From Zychaea mexicana (lineage: Eukaryota; Mucoromycota; Mucoromycetes; Mucorales; Lichtheimiaceae): DNA of 64,000 nucleotides. Position 1 is the stretch's first letter, and every line of letters starts with the position of its first letter. A program made the position numbers and the translations under genes. The stretch covers positions 124,001 through 188,000 of the forward strand of contig NW_026516694.1 of NCBI RefSeq assembly GCF_025766255.1, in the 5' to 3' direction. This document shows, in pieces, positions 11,201-23,808 of this stretch. The notes beneath the pieces were generated by a model, which was not told the origin of the DNA, made no database searches, and was given only the letters and a program-made list of their open reading frames with translations.

Positions 11201-14200
11201 TATGCGCTTGGGGATTCAGCTATGCAAGTTGTTGGACGAAAGCGACGCAAAAGAATGAACAAGAATGGGGATCCGAGATCCAAGAAGCCCTTCAAGTCAA
11301 TATGGGCCGTACCTTTTACCTCTCCGTCGCTGGCGGCATCAGTGGGCGTTATCCTGAACAATGGGCTAGCAAAAGGTACACATATAAACTTTTATGTCAA
11401 AAACGTAGCGTCGTCAAAACATCATCAACTAACTATATCTGTTACTTTATGTAAAGCTCCTTGTTCGAGTTTCCTGAGATGAGCTGGGCAGATCTTACTT
11501 TATTATCCGAGCTTCTCGTTTCGCGCAACACTTTATACAAAAGCTTCAATATGTTTTTGGCAGAGATCATGGAATGCTTTCATAGTGATGTTGCTACTTA
11601 TCGAAACAAGGCTGTCAAGGCAATTCGACATATCGCTAATGGTGTTCCAGAAATTCTTGATGAGGTATGGATGGACGTTGTTAATATACCAAAGCCCTCC
11701 GCATCCACGCTGTAATTATTGACAAGATTTAATATTATCGATCGATACTAGTCTCGTATCAGGATACCAATCATACAGCGTATACACGATAGCTCACCCT
11801 CGGTTCGTGATGCAGCTGTTGAGGTTCTTGCCAAATATTTGGGCCGCCAGACCGATGTCCCACGTAAACTATACGACATTGTGAGCATGCGTATCATGGT
11901 AAGAAAGATACGTGTTTTCCTGAAAAAGAATGGTAGACAATAACATACTTGGGAAATTTTAGGATACTGCAATTAATGTCAGAAAACGAGTCATCAAACT
12001 GCTGCGTGAACTCTATTCCAAGTGCAGTGATGAGGAGCTCAAGATTGATATTGCATCAAAATTGATTTTGCGAATCAGCGACAGTGAAGTGGGGATTAGT
12101 GACCTTGCACTCAAAATGTCACAAGAAGTGCTATTCTTTCCATTTCAAGATATCGATAAGGATGATGGCGATTATTTTGGATCATCCTATGACAATGCCC
12201 CCAAAGCACGCAAAGAACGGATAAAGGCCCTCACCAATATTATCACCGGAGCCGCTTCTCGAATAGAGGGTGGGAAGACTACAGCACTTTCGCAGATTGT
12301 TCAGAAGGTAATTTTATTAGCATTAGCAGCGGATATTGACTTGGTTATTCTTCTCGTGACCAAACCGAACATATTCAATACGGTTTTCCTCTGATACCCC
12401 CAACCTACCCCAATGATAGACTCTGGATACAAGCAACGACAAATCGCGGATATGGTTCGAAAAGGTCTTCCAATGGATTATCGACTGCCTGTTCCAGAGC
12501 ATGATGGCACATGACGAAGCTGGAGAGATGCGAGAATTCAAGTATTGTCTGGTTACTGCACACTCGTTCATCAAAGTCTGCCCTGATTTGCTACGTGAAA
12601 CGCAGATGACAGCGCTCCAGCCTTACTTGAGTGTATCTGAGCAGGTAAATGACGGGTCATATCAGCTGAAAATCAGATATACACAAAGAGCAGTGCATCC
12701 GTCTTATACCTAATATTCTCAAAGGACGATTGGCCATTAGCACGTCATGTTCTCAACATCTATGAGGATGTTTTGCCTCGTATCAAGTATCATGATCCTG
12801 ATTTTATTGCGCTGATTGAGCGTGTGCTTATTCAGCTGGTGGGCACAAGCCCCCTCGAGGTTCGCTATCCTTAAATTTTGTTCGTCTCGAAAAAGGTGTT
12901 ATAATCGAAAAGTATTCTAAAAAGCTATGTCATCACTATTCAGGTTACGGCCAGCACTGTTTCCTGTCTTTGCGCTATTGTCGGTCGAATCTCCCATCAC
13001 TATGGGATCCTGGTTCGAATCCTAGGGTCGTGCATAGGTAATAATGTCTGTTTTAAAGGAAGAGGAAGGGTAATCGTATCCAATAACTAAAGCTGTTGAG
13101 CAATATATAGTTAAATTGAGAGGATTACAGAAAGTCATTCGAGAAAAAAGCGCGTTGGATCGACCGGCTACCAATGCTACTAAGCTACTGGCTATTTGTG
13201 GGTTGTTATGCCAATACTTTGATTTCGACGGCAAGCGGAAGGAAGATCCAGAAAAGATGAAGGCGCTTGATAAAATTACCGAGGTAAAAAATTAAATAAA
13301 ATAGCAACATCTCCACAGGTAGGGCTACTCATCTAACATGCTATTCTGTGATACTAGGGAACCATCGATTCGACCGTTTTCAAGTTACTGTTCTGGTATA
13401 CCGACAAGTGGCATCAATATGCTGACAATACCTCCATACGATTGGCAGCGCTTCAGAGTCTTGGTAAAGTTTGAATAGCTCTTCTGAATCGCTTTCAGTT
13501 GCAGGAAAGAAAGTTAAAATTTGTTTTTTGTAGGTTATTTGTTTATGCGATACCCGACGCTAATAACAACCGAAGCTTGCTTGGAATTAATGGACGATAT
13601 CTTTGATAATGGCTCTGTGATGATGCAAACGCGGCTTATGAAAGTGTATTATGACTTTCTTGCGTCAGAAGAAAACAGATTGAAAAAGAATGAAGAAGGT
13701 AAAGAGCTGCGGAGGAATCCATAAAAGAGAAACCTTAAACTAGCAAAGAGATATGAAAGTAACACTTCTTTAATAATAGTCGCGGGTGCGTCCTTGTATA
13801 CGAAGGAAATCGATGTGAATGTATTGCTGGGAAACACAGCAGAGTTTGCAGAACTGGGCGTAAACGGCTCGCTTATGCAACGGTACCTTGGAAAGATCTT
13901 GGAATGTTCTATCAACGATTCGGGTGAACTACGCTACGCTGCGTATGAAGTTATATCTGTGGTTATGCGTCAAGGATTAGCACATCCAGTCTTGGTATAG
14001 TATCTTTTTTCCAGGAGAGACGGAAGTATTGTTGTTCTTCGTTGTTCACAAGATCGAACTAACTTGGAAATGCATGTGTCCCACAGTGTATGCCCGCCAT
14101 CTTTGCTGCAGAGACAAGCCCAGACAGTGCTTTACGACACAAAGCTTATTACCTCCATCGGTTTGCCCATGACAAATACGGCACACTGCTGTATACACAC

Positions 14201-15242
14201 TTTCCACAATATTTTACCAAGGCATTTCAATACCAAAAGTTGCATGCTGGTATCACTGCTAGAGGTAAACACGATAACGAGAAACTTGAAGGATCGAGGC
14301 TGCGGCAGTGTATATCATATTAATGTTTCATCCTAATATTCTTCAAAGGCTACCGAATCAGTGGTGGCGATACCAAGTTTGATGCCCTCTTTGGATTGAC
14401 ATTCAGTATTATCAAGCAAAAGAAAAAGCCAAAGGTCGATTTCCTAAGCTCGTTATTAAAGCCTTTTAAATTTGATCTTAAAGAAACAACAGTGGAAGAG
14501 GTAAGAGTGCAAATATGTATATATGCATTTTTGAGGGACTACAAACGAGACCAAACAGGATCTGGACAATGTAAAGTAGCAGCAAATAATGGTGTAGGCT
14601 AACATATGTTGTTGTTGTGCAGGTTGATGTATACTATCTCCGGTTCCTCGCGGATAACGTCATTGCACTGGAGCTCACACAATCCGACGAAGTGTTCCAC
14701 TTACTATACCATATCAGCCGAATCCAGGCGACATCGTGTGCGGACCTGGTCTCCTATATCCAGTATATGAGGAAAAATAATGGTCGGTCCGAGAATAGCA
14801 ACAGCGGCAGGATCGATCAGCTTGCGTCAAAGTCGGCGATAGCAATGTACATCTTATTACGTATAAAGGCGTCTTTGAAAGATCTCTATGGAATTAGTGA
14901 TAGGTAATGATGATGTTAATTTATATCACACCCTCGTGCATTTTGTCTCTTTCGTTTAACCGCTTACTAATAAATGCAATTTCTGTTGCTGTTTGTTTGT
15001 TTGTTAGCGACATTGCTGAGTTTGACCCCAATGAAAACCGAAAAGCTCGGGCAATATCCAAGATTGCCGAGACGGATTATGTGATAGATTGGGCAGACGA
15101 GTTACAATTTTTCCAGGAAAATCGACTTGACGAAACTACAGCGACAGATGCATACGACCAATTTGAGCTACTGGCTATGGCCACGACAACAGCTGAAGAA
15201 GAGGAAGAAGATGACGACGACGACGAGGATTTGGACGGTTAA
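8228..15242 (+). CDS. SCC2: sister chromatid cohesion protein 2 (cohesin loader SCC2/NIPBL/Mis4)
   Basis: The HEAT-repeat subunit of the Scc2-Scc4 complex, which loads cohesin and activates its ATPase. I place 21 exons: 8228-8915, 9058-9482, 9559-9670, 9803-10484, 10579-10723, 10801-11073, 11194-11375, 11457-11664, 11752-11898, 11963-12307, 12420-12644, 12725-12859, 12944-13037, 13111-13283, 13358-13463, 13534-13698, 13780-13994, 14087-14264, 14349-14500, 14623-14903 and 15008-15242. They sum exactly to 1722 codons (1721 aa). The N terminus is charged and Ser/Pro-rich with a nuclear-localisation-like KKRRV. The middle matches the NIPBL core closely (SSPSVRDAAVEVLAKYLG, DTAINVRKRVIKLLRELY). 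The C terminus is an acidic tail. The frame stays open upstream to 8132, but the ATG at 8228 sits in a better AAAATGG context. Confidence 0.92.
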
Positions 15243-15998
15243 TTCCGACGAGATAGAAACGACAACACATTTTTTTTCTGCTTACTTACTCCTCCATTCG
15301 ACCTCACTTTGTTTCTTCGAATTGTGCGATGCTTTTTTAACTTTCGCATAAAAAAGAATGCAGGAATGAATCATATACCCCGGTATAGCTGGACCGAGCA
15401 TATTTTTATACGAGAAAAGCCAAGAATATATCCATCGGACAAGCCGATTCGGACCGATTTCCAATCATCAAGCAAAATGGCATGAACATGAGCACTATGT
15501 ACATATCGCAGTCACTAGAAGAATGCATCTGTAAAACACAGCTTTTATTCTCAAAATAATAACAACAAAATGAAAATACGAATATTGTATCGTGCCTCGC
15601 TAGATTAGCAGCGAATTGAGAAGAAAAGAGAGAGAGAAAGGTCAGGCGGGTACAATTAGAAAAAGAAGAAGGAAAACACACTTTTTTTGTGGGAAAGAAA
15701 GACGCTTCCGTTATAAGATACGACTTCCTCGAAGATACTTGCACTCTCGTTTTGATCCTGAACAGTAGCCAACCCCTTTAAATACATCATCATCATATGC
15801 ATTTCTGTTTATATCTCTCTATTCTTATTTGTAGTGCTGTCACCGTCATTTCTTTTGGACTCTCTGTCAGGCCAGTGACGATAAGAATAGATCTGAACGA
15901 AAGTACCGAGAAAAAAAGGTATACAAACAACTTGGTCCTTTTTTTCTTTCTTTCATTCTTTTTCTCTTCTCTTATTTTATTGACATACGTAGAAAAAC
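15243..15998. other. intergenic region upstream of the MFS transporter gene
   Basis: SCC2 3' UTR followed by the transporter promoter. Short pyrimidine runs (about 15935-15985) precede the start codon. I see no gene, RNA or repeat here. Confidence 0.5.
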
Positions 15999-18259
15999 AT
16001 GGCTCGACAGCCTTCTACTTCTCAACCGCTGTCATCACCAATACCGACAAGTCACACATGTAATACAGCAACCACTACTATCACTGTGGACAACAATAGT
16101 AGTCTCCCCTTGACAGACCCAGATAGTCTGTCAACCATTATTGATGATGAAAAGACCCCTATACCCGACATGCACAGCCATACATTAAGCAAAGAACAGC
16201 CACATAGCGATTGTCTGCCCGACGACATGGATATGGCCATGGCGCCCATCCTTACGACATTGCAACCATTGCAGGTCGGTTGCACATATTTCAAGATTGA
16301 AAAAAGAGATTTTGAAATTCATTTAGTTACATGATAGATGTCTGCTATACGAAAATGGTTTATACTATTCATCGTAGCGTTGCAGGGTTTCCTCGGTCCA
16401 CTCAGCAGTTCGATTTATGCAAGTTGTATTGATTCAATTGTGTGTGTGGCACTGTTTTCTAATTTTTGTGTTACTGACATTGGACTTGTGCATGAATTTG
16501 CGACATTGAATTAATTTGTAGGTACCGGCGGTGCACGAAGTACGGCGTTCTCTCGGTGCATCGAGCACGTTGATCAATGCCACCATCTCATTGTATGTGT
16601 TTACTCAGGGGATTGCCGTAAGTAAACGTTACTGTCATTGTTGGCTGTTGTAATATTTTATGAATTGGGCTACTTGTGTAAAAGAGTCTAAATATAATGG
16701 ATTTATTAGCCAATGATGTGGGCAGCACTTTCAGAACGGTACGGACGTCGCTTGATATATCTTGGGGCAACATCCATCTACGTAGGGTCTACCATAGGTT
16801 GTGCATTGTCTCAACGCATTGGTGTATTTGTTGTGATGCGCATTTTCCAATCGATCGGTGCTAGTGCAGCTCAAGCTGTTGGCGCAGGGTCAGTAAGAAA
16901 AACACCGGAAAAAGAGAAAACGTGGTGGTTCTTTCTAAAAGGTAGATGGCTTGTCACAACGAGTGCTTACGTGATTGAAATGCACACAGCACTATCACAG
17001 ATCTTTTTCTAGTTCATGAACGTGGAAACGCAATGGGCTTATTCTTTCTTGGTCCTCTTATCGGTCCGGTAGTTGGACCTATTGCTGGAGGCTATATTAA
17101 CGAGTGTAAGTGCCTTACGAGTCACCACCTTGATCTCTAATTCATATACACCGAGAAGTAACATATGCGTTTCATCAGATATCGGATGGACCTATATCTT
17201 TTGGACACTCGCTGGCATGGGCGGATTCGTCTTGATCCTTATGCTGTTCTTCCTTCCAGAAACCTCAGCACTTGTTCTCGAACGATGCAAAATTCGACGG
17301 AAACTGCAAGAACGAAGGGAAAAGGCTGTAAACGACAAAAGAAGCCGACAGCAGCAACTAGATAGTCTGCCACGGCCAGCAGCACCAGAAGCAATACCAT
17401 CTGCTACATCGGTAACAACAATCACAACGTCTATAGCAGCAGTCTCAACGGCAACAGCAGCAGCGATCGCACCTCCTGAATCTATGCTGAAAACATTTAC
17501 ACGACCATTTACATTCTTAGCCAAACCTGTCGTACTCTTGGCATCGACACCGTATGCGCTAGCGTACGGGTTCATGTACTTTGTCATTTCTAGCTTACCC
17601 CATCAACTCGGATATCGATATCAGCTGACTAGCTCACAGATTGGACTCTCCTATCTTGCAAATGGTGTTGGAAATGCAGTGGGCGCCGTGCTCTCTGGCA
17701 AACATGCTGATTGGTTGCTGCGACGGAAAAAGCAACAGCAAGAAGAACACGGGCAGCAACAGCAGTTGGAGCCAGAGATACGTCTCTCGGCCATGTGGAT
17801 GGGTATTCTGTTACTGCCTATAGGCGAGCTCATCTATGGATGGTGCGTTCAGGCCCATGTTCACGCAGCTGCGGGTCTTACGGGACTATTTATATGTAAG
17901 ACTTCGTCTTTTGTTTTATGATTATCTTGAAACATGTGGACGGATGTTTGGATTGCAATGAACTGACTTTCGGTCATGATTTAAATATAGTGGGAGTCGG
18001 CGTTGGCATCGTGCAAACACCAAGTAACACTTACCTGGTAGATGCCTACAATGGGTACTCTGCATCTGTCATTGGTGCGTCCAACTTATTACGAAGTACG
18101 TTCGCAGGATGTACACCACTGATGGCTCCAACCATGTTAAGATCAATTGGGAATGGCTGGTCTATGACCATCTTTGCTGTTATGAGCATCATGAGTGGTG
18201 GTTGCATCTACATTGTGCAAATGTTTGGTCAACGATGGCGTACATTGAACGCATCATGA
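15999..18259 (+). CDS. MFS drug:H+ antiporter, DHA1-like (Qdr/Tpo type)
   Basis: A membrane transporter that probably exports drugs, polyamines or other small molecules by proton antiport. Exons 15999-16274, 16338-16418, 16522-16617, 16710-16888, 16990-17105, 17179-17895 and 17991-18259 give 577 aa. An acidic, Ser/Thr-rich cytosolic N tail (about 95 residues) precedes the first membrane segment (KWFILFIVALQGFLGPLSSS). MFS motif A is present as WAALSERYGRR, and motif C-like sequence as FFLGPLIGPVVGPIAGGY. A long hydrophilic central loop with Ala/Thr repeats separates the two six-helix halves. The second intron appears to use a GC donor (TAT|GCAAGT at 16419), because only that junction joins SSSIY to VPAVHEVRR in frame. 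Substrate cannot be told from sequence. Confidence 0.88.
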
Positions 18260-18483
18260 AATCCTGTCAGAAATTTGTAATAACAAACATACTTTCTTCT
18301 TCTTTCGTTGTGTTGTTATATGTTGTATTTGCTCGCGGCCATTTTCGTAATAATAATAAAACATTTGGTACGATGCTTGTTGTCTAGGAAACAATAAAAG
18401 CTTTACCTCTCCTTTATTGCCGCATTTGAACACCCCCCTTTCTCTCTTTCGTCTGCCTACTTTCTCTTTTCAACTTTGTAATC

Positions 18484-20211
18484 ATGATAGTCAAAACGTT
18501 TAGCTTCTGGATCACAGTATGGGCTGTTGGTGCCAATGCAGCAGCTGCAAATTTGCATATCGTCAAATTGAAGGATGCGACTGCACACAAGAACAATAAT
18601 GCAACTATAACAGGTAATAACCACAAAATATAAAGTAGCTTTTATAAACAGAAATTAAACTTACTCTATTTCACGTCATGTAGCAGCAGCATTTGAACCA
18701 AGCTCATATATCCGTGAGCATTATGCATTATATCAATCAAAGCAGCATCAGGCCGCTGGAGGAGGCGTCAAGATGGCAATGGCACCCGTCGAGCCTACCA
18801 TGGATACCATTCAAGTTGGCAAAGATTTTTCAGCAGTAGTTGGATCGTTCGACACACCATTCACCGATTATCTACACGAGCTTGATGCCATTGATTACGT
18901 TGAGCCTAATCAAGTGTACCACATAGCAGCATCGATTGCAGCAACAGCTGAGAAACGGGATCGCCAGGTGCAAAGTCCCGTTCCAAACTGGGGCATCGCA
19001 AGAATCACCCATCGAGACAAGGATGATCTAAAATCAAACATATTCGACGATGCAATGTCAGGGTGAATAAAACATTTCTTCATAGTTTGGTAGTGTTGTG
19101 TTGCAAACAAGCGCTGTTGTCTGTTGGTTAGCTCATCTTTTAAAAATTGTTTATAGGGAAGGAGTACATGTCTATGTTTTTGACACAGGCGTCAATGCCG
19201 ACCATCCTGATATTAAGGGCCGCGTTACACGAGATGCCAACTTTATCGAATACGAGGATGATAACGACGCATCAGGCCACGGTAAGAAAATTTATATCAT
19301 GACGACCCTTGTCCGGATAGTAGATTCCAGCCATTCTTTTTCTCCCTCTTACATAACACATACTTGATTTCAGGAACACATGTGGCGGGTATCATTGGTG
19401 GTACTACCTTTGGTGTGGCTAAAAAGGCGCAGATTCACAGCATCAAAATACTTGACAAACAAGGCGATGGCTCTACTGTTTCTTTACTTCGCGGTAAATG
19501 ATATAGGCACATTACATATGTAATCCTATACACTTGTTATTTATGAATGTACTTACCTGTAACGATTATTCTCATATAGCGATATCATTCGTGGGCCATG
19601 TTGCCATACCAGGCAAGAGCATCATTAACTTGTCATTAAGCGGCCCACCCTCTCAATTGATCGACAGTGCACTCAGCAGTCTTGCTCGAGAACGCAACGT
19701 CCCTGTTTTTGTCGCGGCGGGAAATACCGGCGATGACGCCTGTGCCTACACCCCGTCTCGTAACGCGGCTGTGTTTGCTGTCGGCGCATCGGACAACATC
19801 GACAACGTGCCTATGTTCTCATCTTTTGGCAAATGTGTACGACTATACGCCCCAGGAGTGGATATCACCAGTAGCTGGCTTGGTACTGAATCGCACAGTT
19901 TGGATGGAACAAGGTAATGTGTGGAAAACCGGGTGACAAAAGATCCCTAATATTATGTTGTGTTTTTTTTATACCCTTAATCTCTGTTTCATGTATACTA
20001 ATGATAATGTGCTGTGCGTAGTATGGCCAACCCGCATGTTACCGGTATTGCTGCGTTGCTCCTTGGTAAAAATAACTATGCCTCGGTCGACCAGGTTTAC
20101 GACACGCTGACTTCTATTGCCACCAAAAACGTATTAAAGATGTCACCAGCGGCTGTGGGACATGAAAATCACAATCTACTAGCCTATACCGGCATCGATG
20201 ATGCTCTTTAA
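18484..20211 (+). CDS. secreted subtilisin-like serine protease (S8, proteinase K/cerevisin type)
   Basis: An endopeptidase made as a pre-pro-protein. Exons 18484-18613, 18684-19062, 19157-19281, 19374-19493, 19580-19913 and 20022-20211 give 425 aa. A hydrophobic signal peptide (MIVKTFSFWITVWAVGANAA) is followed by an I9-type inhibitor propeptide ending near YVEPNQVYH. The catalytic triad is complete: Asp in VFDTGVN, His in GHGTHVAGIIGG, Ser in DGTSMANPHVTG. The oxyanion Asn lies in FVAAGNTG. The codon for the catalytic Ser is split by the last intron. The protein ends soon after the catalytic domain, with no P domain or anchor, so secretion or vacuolar delivery is likely. Confidence 0.93.
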
Positions 20212-20806
20212 GTAGTTAGCAGAAACGCACTCTTTCTCAATGTGGCGGCTATGACGGATTAAAATTGCGCCGTACTATTATGTATACAGACTTACTCCTC
20301 CTCCTTAAACTCTTTCTATAAACAGTGTTAAAAAAAAGACGTAAATTTCGAATATGTAGAGCTTTTGTTGTTATTGTTGTTATTATCGATATTTAAAAAA
20401 GCAGATGTTCTTGTTGAAGGGAAATAAAAAAAAGTATGACTTTTTATCGAGGCCATGCACACTTTGTGTGTTTCGTAGTGTCCTATTAGAACCATTTTAG
20501 GCGCGCTCGCGTCGCACACAGACCCTTAATATCGCACCACAACCCGATTTGATAAAATTATGCCAAGGATGCAGTACATGGATACTGCTAAAGTCGGCGT
20601 AAACCCCAACCACCTGGCTATTTGTGCTTGTCTGGGTGATATATGTAATTCCAGGCTGCACGTTCTTACCCGAGTAGACAATGTGTTCCCATCACCCATT
20701 ATCTCTATGGAGCTGCAGTGGTATAAAAGGGGGCCCCCGTTCAAGCAGCAGTAAACGGCTGTATTCTTTCCTACTTCTCGTTCCTGTTTTCTATCTTTTT
20801 ACCACC
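20212..20806. other. protease-GAD intergenic region
   Basis: Holds the protease 3' UTR (with A- and T-rich runs around 20330-20440) and the GAD promoter. No additional gene is visible; short frames here are chance. Confidence 0.5.
20722..20729 (+). promoter_or_regulatory. TATA box of the glutamate decarboxylase gene
   Basis: TATAAAAG lies 78 bases before the GAD start codon and is followed by a G/C run and then a pyrimidine-rich leader, a standard core-promoter layout. Confidence 0.6.
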
Positions 20807-23545
20807 ATGGTTTTCCTTTCCAACGCTATTTCCACAGGTTTGATAGTGTTCTCCAGCATCTATCCATAAATTTGCCGAGCGTTTTAATTCTGACATCCTT
20901 TGATAATAACCGCATTCCTTTTTGATGTTTATAGCTCGTATCTCTGCTTCGTCTGAAAATGCCGAAGAGAGCACTGGCCTTAGAAGCCCTGTTGGCACTA
21001 CGATTTACGGCACGCGTTGGGCAACTGAGGAGATCCCACGGTAAGAACTGAAGGGATTTACATGCATCTTTTAAATGTAGGCTCATCATATTGTACGCGT
21101 TTCATTTTATGTTTTCACAGCTATGACATGCCAATTGTACGTTTAGTAAAGAAACAACAACAGCACCGTTGTATTTGGCGTTTGAACTAACAGTAGTCTT
21201 TATTTTCGTTTTGTTTACAATGCTTCCAAACAAACTCTAGGAAGAAATGCCTGCAAGTACGTGTCTCCCGTTGTCGTTTGCTGTACCTAGGAAATCGTCG
21301 TTTATGTTCTATCGTACATATATTCACACACGCACACCTTTTTTTTCCTTTCTCTACTAAAATAGACGTCGCATACCGCCTGATCAAGGATGAGCTTGCG
21401 GTACGTAGGTCACAGCACCATTATTTCCGTTTCCCTCTTCCAAATCCGTATAGCACCACCTGAAACTGCCATTTCTGACTCTTTCTTTGTCGCATATAGC
21501 TTGATGGCAATCCAGCCTTGAATCTTGCCAGTTTTGTTACCACGTACATGGAAGATGAGGCCGAAAAGCTGATGACCGAGAACTTGTCCAAGAACTTTAT
21601 CGATTACGAGGAGTATCCTCAGACGGCCGAGATTTGCGTAAGTAAAATAAACATCTGAACGTTGCACAAGGGGAAGGGGGGCAAATGATCAGAAAGGTGA
21701 GGAGGGGCTAAGAACGATGATACATTTAGAATCGCTGTGTCAACATGATTGCTCGGCTTTTCAATGCCCCGATGCATGATCCTTGCTCCGAAGCGCTGGG
21801 TTGCTCTACCGTCGGCTCTTCCGAAGCCATCATCCTTGCCACACTGGCCATGAAGCGACGATGGCAACATGCTCGTCGCGCCAAGGGCCTCTCCACTGAG
21901 AACCCAAACTTTGTGTTGGGCGCAAATTGTCAAGTTGCGTGGCACAAGGCTTTGCTGTACGTATAACCCATCCATTTCCGTCTGGATGACCGGACCGCGT
22001 CGTCGTCGTCGTTCTCCGCTCTTTCTGCTGTGTACACAAAGCAAATTTCTGTAGTGTGTCAAAAGAAAAACTCACAAACCCAACGGGCTTGTTAACATTA
22101 GATACTTGGAGATTGAATCTCGTGAGGTCGAATGTACCGAGGACCTGCTTTACATGGATCCTCAGAAGGCAGTCGACCGTGTGGATGAAAACACGATTGG
22201 CGTGTGTGCTATCCTCGGCTCAACGGTAATAATTGCTTTTTGTTTGTTGTGTTTTGCATAACACTCTATGCAAGAGCGGGTCAGAGTGATACATAAACCC
22301 TCTCTTTAGTATACGGGTCACTATGAGGACGTCAAGACCCTTAACGACCTATTGGATGAGAAATGTGAAGAAAATGATTGGGATATTGGTATCCATGTCG
22401 ATGCTGCTAGGTAACGGACAATGGACTCAATAAAAGTCATAACATGCAAGAAAGCGCGTGTCATAACTAACAACGTACCCCCGTCCGAAATTAGTGGCGG
22501 TTTCGTTGCACCTTTTGTTGTCCCGGAACTTGAATGGTAGTGTATATAATATTCACACAGCATTAGCAACAACGCATACAGTATATGTACAGAGCAACAG
22601 GATAAATGACGCTAATCTCTGTCTTTTATGGCTTACCAATCTATAAGGGACTTCCGTTTGAAGCGTGTGGTGTCCATCAATGCCTCTGGTCACAAGTATG
22701 GCTTGACCTACCCTGGCGTGGGCTGGGCTGTCTGGCGAAGCCCTGAATACCTTCCACAAGACCTTATTTTCAACATCAACTACCTGGGTAGTGATCAGGT
22801 AAACATATAAAAAGGACACAAGTTCGTGCCATTGGAAAACTGTATATCTTCTAAGCAGATATTAAAAACATGTTATCGTAGGCCTCCTTCACACTCAACT
22901 TTAGTAAGGGCGCTTCGCATATCATTGCACAGTACTATGTGCTTATCCGCCTTGGCCGCAGCGGTTTCCGCAAGATCATGGCCAACTTGACTGCTACCGC
23001 CGACCACCTTGCTGAGCGTCTCAAGAGTACTGGCAGATTCTCTATCCTCAGCCAAGGTGAAGGTTTGGGCTTGCCACTTGTTGCTTTCCGTCTCAATGCA
23101 CCACATCACTACGATGAGTTTGATATCTCTGCTCGTCTTCGTGAACGCGGCTGGATCGGTAAAGTACTCTTTCGGAATGATCACGTATATTGTACATGCG
23201 TTTGTGATCATGTATAGACTGATCCTGTTTGCTGGATTCTATTTTCTAGTCCCGGCTTATACAATGGCACCCAATATGGAAAGCATGAAACTTTTGCGCG
23301 TTGTCGTTCGCGAGGACTTTTCACGATCGCGTTGTGATATTTTGGTCAGAGACGTTTTGGCCGCACTCAAATCTTTGGATACCTGGGATGAAAAGGCTGT
23401 GGAAGATACCCGTGTTCTTACTGCTGAGCATGCACACAGCGCTATGCACATCAATCCTACCAGCTTCCGTCCTACTGTGGATGAAGATGAGAACGAGAGT
23501 GGTCTCAAGTCCCCCGCTACCAAGAAGGCTCCTGGCATTTGCTAA
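20807..23545 (+). CDS. GAD1: glutamate decarboxylase (PLP-dependent)
   Basis: Converts L-glutamate to GABA and CO2, consuming a proton; the entry to the GABA shunt. Exons 20807-20837, 20935-21040, 21121-21136, 21241-21256, 21366-21400, 21500-21637, 21730-21956, 22102-22225, 22310-22410, 22495-22536, 22648-22798, 22882-23158 and 23250-23545 give 519 aa in frame. The PLP-binding lysine is in [10 protein letters not shown] and the cofactor aspartate in [21 protein letters not shown] and [12 protein letters not shown] are also typical. Exons 3 and 4 are only 16 nt each and exon 5 is 35 nt. A hydrophilic tail of about 60 residues follows the fold; I see no clear calmodulin-binding motif in it. Confidence 0.94.
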
Positions 23546-23808
23546 GTTAGATTGCTGCAGTAAAGAACCACTATTTATACATGTTAACCTTTGTTGCTCT
23601 CATGAGGGGGATTCAACAAAGAACCAAAAAGATTATCTTTGTATCAAAACGACTCTGTTTATGTACCCTTCAAAAAAGAACAAAGATAATATATCAGAAT
23701 AGAAGGAAAGAAATACTATATACAATTTTATGCTTTTGTATGCGTGGGCTGGATTTAGTAATAACAGGATGCTGTATAACACAACAATAGTGCCATCCTC
23801 TACTCCCT

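Noticed and set aside
13012..13022. Perfect tRNA/Pol III B-box (GGTTCGAATCC)
   Set aside because: It lies inside an SCC2 exon and encodes part of ILVRILG. No acceptor stem or cloverleaf can be drawn around it.
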